DNA from: Mytilisepta virgata | Taxonomy: Eukaryota; Mollusca; Bivalvia; Mytilida; Mytilidae | Length of the DNA stretch: 64,000 nt | Direction: 5' to 3' | Assembly: GCA_028015205.1 (NCBI GenBank) | Contig: CM051510.1 | Coordinates: 30,876,580 to 30,940,579 of the forward strand | In this document: one piece after another, positions 49,194 to 58,600 of the stretch | Layout of the letters: the number at the start of each line of letters is the position of its first letter | Position numbering within the stretch: position 1 is the stretch's first letter | Notes under the pieces: model-generated | What the model saw: only the letters and a program-made list of their open reading frames with translations | What the model was told of the DNA's origin: nothing | Databases searched by the model: none | Translations under genes and position numbers: made by a program

Positions 49194-50160
49194 TAAGTAA
49201 AGTTCATATAAGTTAAAATCTATGTCATGAAAGTTTACTACTTCTCTACAGGAGGTAACATAATATGTTTTGAAACAATCATTTTATACAACTCAATAAT
49301 ATTCCAATTAACTGTCTTTAATTCAGGTAGAATTATGGGCCAAAGGTCTGGTCCAGTCAGCAACCTTCAGCATATCAATGACATAGATACCAACAATTAC
49401 GATTTTTCCATAATTGTAATGCATTTCAGGTCAAAATTACAGTGTTATTGTTTATAGTCTATCATTACCAGTCCAAAACCGTTCCTGGTTTAGATTTTAA
49501 TCTTTTATTACAGGTTATTATCATGGAAAGATGAAGCACTATAGAGATTCAGATTTATAAATACTTTCAACAGTTTCTGGATTATTTGCTTTATAAACAA
49601 TCTATTGTGGTTTTTTTTTTACTATTCCGAATATATTTTCTGTTAAAGTAAATTTATATACATACAAATCTAACGAAATTTCAAACTTATTATTTTCTTT
49701 TATCCCCCTTAGCTTTAATTGTACCCCCAAGTGTTGTTACATTTGGTATCATTTTTCATTGTGTATTTCTATATGATAATGCTGTAGGATACAATATGAT
49801 ATGAAAAATTATGATTACTGAAAAAAAGTTACAAATTACTGACAACTCAGTTTTTACTGATAGGACCAAAAAGGGGTCGGTGTCTATTGAATGATACAAG
49901 ATATGAAGAATGGTAAAACGTAAATATAGAAAGAACTGAATTGTAAAATTGACAGCCAACCTGGTTTTTCTGCATACTGGACCAACCTGCCTGTCCATGA
50001 CCATATATCACCAATTTTATATCCAGATTTTTCTCTTGTAACAAATATTGCAGTTGTAAAAATGGAATGATCCTATCCATTATGTTTAGAAATGTCAGAT
50101 TCTTAGAAATGAACTTTTTTTTAAAGAAATTTGTAAAAATAAGATATAAAATATGACTTA

Positions 50161-50194
50161 TTTATTGAATGTTTGTATTTGAAGAGTTAATAAA
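50161..50194. terminator. Candidate polyadenylation signals of convergent TBRG4 and CIAO1
   Basis: AATAAA at 50189-50194 (+) would suit TBRG4, and TTTATT at 50161-50166 (AATAAA on -) would suit CIAO1. They lie between the two stop codons. The motif is common in AT-rich DNA, so this is only a candidate pair. Confidence 0.3.
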
Positions 50195-50455
50195 GATTCC
50201 ATTTTAAATTGACTATTGTTGTTGCATTGAATGCTTGTACCTAGTTGTTTGATCTCATTTGATGGAATTAAAATGGACGTATAGCATAAGTCTCAGTCAA
50301 GTATGATAAATGAGTACTACATCCATATATTTATACTCGTACAACTTGATTTGGGTACTACTTCTGGCTTTTCACATTAATTTCTCTTGATAAGTCTTGT
50401 TAACCAAAATCTTTTTACCTGAATAATTATATCTCCTACCCCCATTTTCCAGAAA

Positions 50456-50900
50456 GGGGGGGGGGGGGGGGGGGGGGGCAGTTGTAAAACCTCTGATTAT
50501 ATATGTATACATGAATGACCTAATTTTGGTGGTAGGCTGTGTTACTCCCCGAGATGCAAGGTCCCTTGATATCGAGAACTGAACTCAGACATAAAACTTA
50601 ACCTAAGTCACTGAAGCATGAAAAAAGGTCAGAGTGACCTAATTTTGGTAGAAAGCTGTGTTACATGTACTCCCTGAGATGCATCCTCACACCAAGTAAT
50701 ATGATTGTAGGTCTCTTGGTATCAGAGAACTGAACTAGGACATAAAACTTAACCTAAGTCAATGAAGTGCAATAAGTAGGTAAGAGTGACCTCATTTTGG
50801 TGGGGAGCTGTGTTATTCCCGGAGATGCACATTGACACCAAGTATAATGATTGTAGGTCCCTTGGTATCAGAGAACTGAACTCGGATGTAATGAATACAC
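50456..50900. repeat. G23 run and tandem repeat of about 125 bp, three units
   Basis: G homopolymer at 50456-50478. Three units then share GTGACCTAATTTTGGT, GCTGTGTTACTCCC or GCTGTGTTATTCCC, GAGATGCA and GAACTGAACT...ACATAAAACTTAACCTAAGT. Confidence 0.85.
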
Positions 50901-51008
50901 ATGTATTAGGAGATGCATGTATGTTTCTGGTGTATTAATTTGCACAAACAGCAGTGACACATTGTACAGTAATAAAAAACAGAATTTATAGCACTGGAAT
51001 TGTAAGAT

Positions 51009-53077
51009 TTAATTTTCTGAATATTGCCATAATTTTACACTACCATCATCACTACAAGAAGCTAACAGACCAGCAATTTTCGGATGCCATGATACAGAGT
51101 TCACATCCTGACTATGAGCTTTGTTTACAGAGCACATTAAATTAAATGACGGCTCATTTTTATCTGAACCATCTTCCTCTTTAAAAACTCGGATACAATT
51201 GTCACCACATGCAGTTGCTAAGTAACCGTTCACATGACTCCAATCCACATCATAAATTGTCCTATCATGGTAACCGGATATAGTACATACACATTTCCAT
51301 GTTGGATCATTACCTGATGTCATTACACCCTCAGAGTTACCAGGTAAATATTCCTGCCATATTTTTAACGTTTTGTCATCGCTACATGACGCTAAATGAG
51401 AACCAGACTCGTCAAAACAAATCTTCCAAACTGTTGAATCATGGGATTCTAATGTACAATAACACGACCAATCATCTATTTCCTCTTTAAACAATTTAAT
51501 TGTGTTGTCATAGCTACAAGATGCAAGTACTTCCTTATTAGGATTCCATGTTACATGTTTGACATCCTGTGTATGTGAACTTATTACACTAGCACATTCA
51601 AAATCTTCATCTTCAGTCACTGAAACATAAAAAAGAATTTTTTAATTTAAAATTAGTTTGTTTGTTTAGTTGGGGTTTAACGCCGTTTTCAGCACATTAT
51701 GGCCATTTCGCGGCGGCCAGTTTTTATTGGTGGAGGAAGCCGGAGTACCCGGAGAGAACCACCGACATTCGGTAGGAAAATTGGCAATCCTTGTCAATTA
51801 AGATCGGAGTCGAACACACCCCGCCACATGCTAGTGATCAGTTGTAGTCATGATGAACTACCTAGACCACTCGGCCACCGAGGACCCCTTAATTTAAAAA
51901 TAAAGCTGTGTACCCAAATATTATTTAACTGTAAAATTAATTTAACTTAAGGATAAATGTACATGTGCATCCCCCAAGTCTGTGGTTCTAAATATTTTTG
52001 TTATTCGTGAAATTTGGGGCAAATATTTCATATTTAGCTTTTTGTGGTTTCAGTTTAATTTTTATTACATATGTACCCGTATATTGACCATTAAGAGCTT
52101 TTTATGCAGTGAGAGTGTTTTACATCTGTAATCAGTGTGTGGATGGAGATAAATATAATGGGAATATAGATTTTAGGTTGAAAAGGTCAAAATTCAGTAT
52201 TAAAATAATCTTTGTTTTGCTTTATGCAAGCAGAATAGGAGGAGAGTCTGTTGAAAGCTGAATTGTAGCCTCTTACAATAAATTTAAATACTTTTTGGTA
52301 TCTACTTTCAACGGATTTTGTCACATGAGCATTTACCCCTGAACCCCTTTTTGTACTATATTAGTGTTTGTTTAGTTAGGGTTTTACATCATTTTCACAC
52401 ATTTGGCTATTTCGTGGAGGTTAGATTTTATTGGTGGAGGAAGACGGAGTACCGGGAGAGAACCACCAACTTTCGGTAGGAAAATTGGCAATCCTTGTCA
52501 ATCAAGATTGGAGTCTAACACAATCCGCCGAAGGTGAGGTTCGAACTCACCAATCTAATGATGACAGGCTAATGATCATTAGTAGTCATGACGAACCACC
52601 TAGATCAATCGGCCACCGATCAGACCCCCTGTACTATATTATTTCTCTATTAACACTAATTGATTACAAATGCAATTTAATACCTTCCCAAATCCAGACA
52701 CTTTTGTCTCTGCTACACGTTGCTAATAGACTTCCAGAACTGGACCAGGATACACTCTTGACCTCATTTTCATGACCTTCCAAAGTAGCAATGCAATCAA
52801 ATTCTCCATCCTTCCGGCTCCATATACACACAGTGGCATCAAAGCTAGCACTAGCCAAATAGTTTCCACATGGAGACCAACTCACAAATCTTATGGTTCT
52901 CTGATGACCCTCGGATAGAATAGTTTTACAAACCCAGCTGTCTCCCTCTTTCCCCCAGATTCTTACAACTTTGTCTCCACCACTTGAGGCCAGCAGTGTT
53001 CCTGATGGATTCCAAGAAACACACCAAGCTCTGTCTGTGTGTCCATCCAAGGTATACAACTCCTCTAGCTTTCCCAT
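51009..53077 (-). CDS. CIAO1: Cytosolic iron-sulfur assembly component 1, WD40 protein (two exons)
   Basis: Exon 1 is 53077-52684 and exon 2 is 51619-51009 (stop TAA at 51011-51009). The donor GT is at 52683-52682 and the acceptor AG at 51621-51620; the split codon (G|TG, Val) keeps frame. The product is 334 aa, close to human CIAO1 (339 aa). It begins [20 protein letters not shown] and shows seven WD40 repeats ending in motifs such as VRIW, VCIW, VWIW, IKLF, LKIW, IRVF and VKLW, with GH or H..D dipeptides at blade starts. CIAO1 is the propeller scaffold of the CIA targeting complex (with CIAO2B and MMS19) that delivers 4Fe-4S clusters to cytosolic and nuclear apoproteins. The single 1.06-kb intron holds two tRNA-headed SINEs in the same orientation as the gene. 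It converges on TBRG4 and diverges from RSU1. No frame damage is seen. Confidence 0.95.
51658..51889 (-). mobile_element. tRNA-headed SINE, family A, copy 3, in the CIAO1 intron
   Basis: Minus strand: GGTGGCCGAGTGGTCTAGG A box. The B-box part is deleted (CCGCCACATGCTAGTGATCA on plus). The body and the CCCCAACTAAACAAAC tail are intact. It lies in gene orientation. Confidence 0.8.
52366..52629 (-). mobile_element. tRNA-headed SINE, family A, copy 4, in the CIAO1 intron
   Basis: A box region GGTGGCCGATTGATCTAGG and B box GTGAGTTCGAACCTCACC are both present on the minus strand, with the family body and tail. It has the same orientation as copy 3, about 0.5 kb away. Confidence 0.85.
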
Positions 53078-53079
53078 TT

Positions 53080-53600
53080 GGGATTTAACTTTCTGTGGTT
53101 ATTATGTACAATTTGCCTGATCCAAAATTAAAGAAACAAAAAAGCAATTATTTTCTTCTCTTGACCAATTGTTATTTAAAGTGTATTAAACTTACTTGTA
53201 TCATATAGAGTGCAAGTGGCATGGTATGTACATGTAAATATCCCTAGGCAATAAAGCCGATATATGTAGGTGTTCTGTCATTTTCATACTACTGTACCCC
53301 ATTGTCACAGTCGGGTTAAAGTCATTGATGCATATTTAACTCAATCTTGCAATTTCTTTCAATGCTATAATGGTCTTAAATAGTGAACTTATATTAATTT
53401 GTATATTCCAAACATTGACATTGGTTTTGTAAAATCTTGACCCGAATTTGCCGCACATCCAGGTATCTAAATATCATTGAGTTACACCCCCCTGGAAAGG
53501 GCTATTGCCATGTATCATTGGCTATGCGTACAGCATTTTAGATGCAACCTTCCGCTTCGCTATATATTCGAATGGCACTCTGAAAGTAAACTTGTGTATT
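53080..53600. other. Divergent CIAO1/RSU1 upstream region, first part
   Basis: A segment at about 53425-53530 (GTAAAATCTTGACCCGAATT; CCCTGGAAAGGGCTATTG) is repeated at about 55190-55290. No TATA box or core promoter is clear. Confidence 0.4.
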
Positions 53601-53611
53601 ATGTGTAAATA

Positions 53612-53784
53612 CAGTCAACCCTCTTTATAACGACATTCTTTACAACAGAATCCCTCTTTATAACAGCAAAGCTCTTAAACAAATTTGCATTTTTCTTGAA
53701 GTATGGATTCTGTATAACAGCAAATCCAGTTTAACGTCAAGACTGTCAGGGGACAAACATGGTCGTTGTAAAGAGGGTCCACTG
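53612..53784. mobile_element. pogo/Tigger-like MITE upstream of CIAO1
   Basis: TA then CAGTCAACCCTCTTTATAAC is mirrored by GTTGTAAAGAGGGTCCACTG then TA (53785-53786). The ends resemble the copy at 47418-47582 in type. Confidence 0.75.
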
Positions 53785-53936
53785 TATATGGTATATTAGT
53801 ATCCTTATGATACAAATAAATTGTAAAAATTAGGAAAAGGATATTTATGATAATGGAAGGGGGGCTACGAGGGGCCCCAAGACAGGGTCCTGTCATCAAG
53901 AACCTATGGATACCCCTACCTGAAATTATCCATGTT

Positions 53937-54956
53937 ATATCGAATGGGTACAGGTCAACTCGTACCCTATTTTTACCAACTCGTATTCTACCAAATCATG
54001 CCCTATTTTTACCAAGTCGTACCTTATCTTGTAATAAAATTGTTGTTAACACAATTGTACACTTCCTAGTTATTTGGAAGGAAAATAACAGATGGTTTTG
54101 GAAGTTGTATGAAAAGCAATTTTATATTTCATTACACAGAGAAAACGTATATGGTTTACATGATTACACAATAAATATTTTTTGATTGGAACTGATCAGT
54201 AGTACTTCAATGAGGTCATTAAAGTTTGAAGTAAATTAATCAAAACAACAATAAAATGTTCATACAATCATTTTATATTGTTAACTAAAACAACAAGTTA
54301 ATATTGAAGGCGGTACCAGGAACATCAAAAGCTGATGAGTTACGCTTGTAAAATCATCAACTTTATTCGGATGGAAATTATTTTGCTTTACAAAGAGACA
54401 ACAATCCGACCAAAGAGCAGAAAACAGCTCAAGGCTACCAATGGGTCTTCAACGCAGCATGAAAATCCAGCACACAGAGTCAGACTTCAGCTGACCCCTA
54501 AACAATAATGTATACTAGTTCAGCAAAATGGATGACACACTAAACTGCAAAACATAAAAATGAACCAAAATTCAAAAACATACAAGACTAACAAAGGCTA
54601 GAGGTTCCAGACTTGGGACAGGCGCAAAAATGTGGCGGGGTTAAACATGTTTTGTGAGATCTCAACCCTCCCCCTATAATTGTTTGTGCTTTGTTATTAT
54701 TGTTTTTAATTGTATACTTTTATATAGTGCTAAATAAAAATTTAAATAAAATAGACTTTGTTATTGGTAGAAGCTAGTTGTGTAATTGAAAAAAGGTATG
54801 AGCTGGTAAAAATTAGAGAACGAGTTGGTGAAAATTAGGGAACGGGTTGGTAAAAATTAGGGAACGAGTTGGTAAAAAATGGGTACGATTTGGTAAAAAA
54901 GGGTTTGATTTGGTAAAAAAATGGGGTACGAGTTGACATGGAATCATACCGAATTT
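53937..54956. mobile_element. Element with arrayed TIRs (CAACTCGTACCC units)
   Basis: Left arm about 53937-54018 has GTCAACTCGTACCCTATTTT and related units; the right arm about 54796-54956 has at least six inverse units (GTTGGTAAAAATTAGGGAAC), ending GGTACGAGTTGAC. The interior at 54395-54670 is a mussel-type dispersed repeat (on minus: AAGACCCATTGGTAGCCTTG, GGTCGGATTGTTGTCTCTTT). Confidence 0.6.
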
Positions 54957-55189
54957 GTAACCCAAAAATATCCAGCAAAGCTAGAATTACATACCCGAAA
55001 TTATCCCAAAATATTATAAATAAAAGGTAAGAAATCTGCTTTGCTTGCTCTTTTCTTTCCATCGACCTTTTTTGTAAAGAGTGAACCTGAATTCTCCTCA
55101 GTGTTGTATAAAAATCTGCTGAAATTTTTAAAATCCTGACTGGAATTCTCTGGAGTGTCAAAAAATCCTGACCCAAAATCTCCACCGGT

Positions 55190-55290
55190 TTTGTAAAATC
55201 TTGACCCGAATAATTTTGCCAGGGTTAATCTAAATGAGTTACAACGCCCCCCCCCCCCCCCCCCCCCGCTGGAAAGGGCGATTGATGTGC
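55190..55290. repeat. Copy of the 53.4-kb segment with a C21 run
   Basis: GTAAAATCTTGACCCGAATA, a C homopolymer at 55247-55267, then GCTGGAAAGGGCGATTG. The counterpart at 53.4 kb has only a short C run. Confidence 0.8.
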
Positions 55291-55665
55291 ATGCCAACAG
55301 CATATTATATGTTATTGTATTTCGCTTCCCCTAAGATAACGTTATTTTGTATCGGGCAATGTACCCTTTTGCCTGGTCAAATTTTCGTTACATGGGCGCT
55401 GACATGTTGAAAATAGTTTTCCTGTATCACTACATCATGTTTCTTAATATTGTTATATTATGTATATTTGAAGCTTTATGTCGATAAGTTGTTTAACTTT
55501 TCCGTATTAAATGCATATTCTATATTTTTTTAATTATATTCAATAAGATTTATTATAAAGAAAAGTGGATTATTTTTTTGTCGTAAACACTTCAAAAAAG
55601 TAACTGTCAGGCACTTCCGACTAATTTGTTTTCCTAAATAGGAAATACTTTGGATGTGAATAATC

Positions 55666-58600
55666 ATGGCTGCAAAAGCAAAGAAATTTATAGAGGAGTG
55701 CAAAGACACGAAAAATAATGAACTGGAAATTGTTGACAAGGGAATTAACACCTTGGACATACCTGGTCTATGTAGGTGTTTGTTATATGTAATCCCTTTT
55801 GGGATTCTGTGTCCGGAGCTATTTTTCTGACTTGGCCGCCCCTGAGTGGGCGGCCAAGTCAGAAAAATAGCTCCGGACACAGAATCCCAAAAGGGATTAT
55901 GTTATATGCTCCACTCCAAGTTGACTGATGAGCTACTACTGTACTGCTTTTCCAGATACTTCAATTTTAGGCTGACCTCCCTAAGCCTTAGTTAGACTGC
56001 CATGCTAGGCCTAAGGGGGGAGAGGGATTTTTTAAAACTAGACAATTGGAATGTACTAAAAATGTTACTGATGAATTGTAAAATTTATTGTCCAGTCAAC
56101 TTTTCCTGCAAAGACTGTACAATAGTCTGATAGTTTTTTTCTCATCACTCAGAGAAGTATTAAACTCTATGAAACAATCCAAAAGGTTCCTCATCATGCA
56201 GTAACAAAGTTTCTCAGACATGAACACATAAATAATGTAGCTCTCAGCGCATCCAGTCAAACAGTCGTCTTTTCTCTTCATATAGATCTATATTTTTATA
56301 CTGACAATCTGTATACATGTATCTCTTCATTCAGTCCTGTATTGCTGGAAGGAGAAGACCTTGAAAGATTGTGCAACTTGTGTGTGATCCTTATTGCCTC
56401 GTTGTTAGAGCAATAACTAAGCTATAAATGGAAGCAGGTAGTATACATGTAAAGACTCTTTGCAATTGTATCAGCATTTACCTGGCCGGGCTAATGGAGG
56501 TTGGTTTTAAATATATCATAACTGTTTATATACATGTATTTTTTCTGTTGATTTTTAACTATTTCATGGGAAATTATATTATTTTGCAGATGATCTGAAA
56601 CATTTAACCAGACTAACAATGCCACATAACAAAATATCAAGTAAGTGAAAATATCAAAATCACACAAAACCAGAATACTAAAATATGTATACATGTATAA
56701 TAAAATATCATTATAAGGTGATATGATACCCTTTTTGTTCAAAATATTCAAGCATTTTTAGAGAACTTTCAAGACATATACATTTTTTATATGTAATTTC
56801 AACAGGTCAAGGACTGTTAAAGCTGTTATGTAATTTGTAGTTTCAGAAAAAGCTTGGTTTTGCCTAGATCACTCAAAGCTTCAATAGAACCTCATAAAAT
56901 TACATATAATACAATGACAATTTTATATCCACATTTTTTTTTTAATAGTTGTTCCTGACGTTATTACAGAATTAGTCAACTTGGAACATCTCAATCTCTT
57001 CAACAATCACATTAAAGTAAGTAAAGCAGGAAAGGAATTCATATGAAAATCCAAAATTTGTTGAAATATTCACATCATAAATATTGTTTAAAAAAAGACA
57101 GAATTACCATGAATTATATAACATTTAAACTGTGTTATCACAAATGTTTTTTTTTATTATTATTTCAGGAACTTCCAACATCCATCAGTTCATTAATGAA
57201 GTTAAAATTGTTAAATGTAGGGTAAGTTACATTCTTATTCTAAATGCACTGACAAATAATACTGCACAAGTTAGTTCAATAACTATACATCATCTGGTCT
57301 TCTGAGAGACAATATATTTTCTGAATCTTCTCATTTCGATAAAAGAATTTTTTACTCTAGTAAAAGTCACACTCCAACTAAAATGTGCCACTTTACCATA
57401 AAGTAATTTTTTGACAAAATCTTAATACAGTTTTTAAAAATATCAATAAAAACATCAATTCTACCTGATTTTGTCATATATATATATATATATCTAATTA
57501 TTGGCAGTGCTAATTTTTTACCAGAGGTTTTTATACGACTGCAAAATTTTTGCGGTCGTATATTGGTATGACGTTGTCGTCGTCCGTCGTCCGAAGACAT
57601 TTGGTTTTCGCACTATAACTTTAGTATAAGTTAATAGAAATCTAAGAAATTTAAACACAAGGTTTATGACCACAAAAGGAAGGTTGGGATTGATTTTGGG
57701 AGTTTTGGTCCCAACAGTTTAAGAATTAGGGGCCAAAAAAGGCCCCAATAAGCATCTTTCTTGGTTTTCGCACAATAACTCTAGTATAAGTAAATAGAAA
57801 TCTATGAAACTTTAACACAAGGTTTATGACCACAAAACGAAGGTTGGGATTGTTTTTGGGAGTTTTGGTCCCAACAGTTTAGGAATTAGGGGCTAAAAAA
57901 GGGCCCAAATAAGCATTTTTCTTGGTTTTTGCACAATAACTTTAGTATAAGTGAATAGAAATCTATGAAATTTAAACACAAGGTTTATGACCACAAAAGG
58001 AAGGTTGGGATTGATTTTGGGAGTTTTGGTCCCAACAGTTTAGGAATTAGGGGCCAAAAGGGTCCAAAATTAAACTTTGTTTGATTTCATCGAAAATTGA
58101 ACTATTGGGGTTCTTTGATATGCTGAATCTAACCGTGTATTTAGATTCTTAATTTTTGGTCCCATTTTCAAATTGGTCTACATTAAGGTCCAAAGGGTCC
58201 AAAATTAAACTTCTTTAAAATTTTCATTTTAAATTGGTTATTTCTGATTTATATATAAAAGCAAATAATACTGATATGGTTTGAATAGGTAAATTAAAAA
58301 ATTTTAAGTTCTTAGACCACATTAATTCTGTGTCAGAAACCTATGCTGTGTCAAATATTTATTCAAAATCCAAATTCATTGCTGTATCAAGCTTGAATGT
58401 TGTGTCCATACTTGCCCCAACTGTTCAGGGTTCGACCTCTGCGGTCGTATCAAGCTGCGCCCAGCGGAGCATTTTATCCAGTATAAATTTATTTTGCATA
58501 AAATATGACGTAAAACATACAATTGTGATATTATTGAATGAATGCAAGTTATATTTCCAAAAGTTTTAACTATACTGACTTTTTCAGAATATGCATCATA

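Noticed and set aside
55530..55880. 116-aa minus-strand frame at the start of RSU1
   Set aside because: It is antisense to RSU1 exon 1 and crosses the foldback hairpin; no domain is seen.
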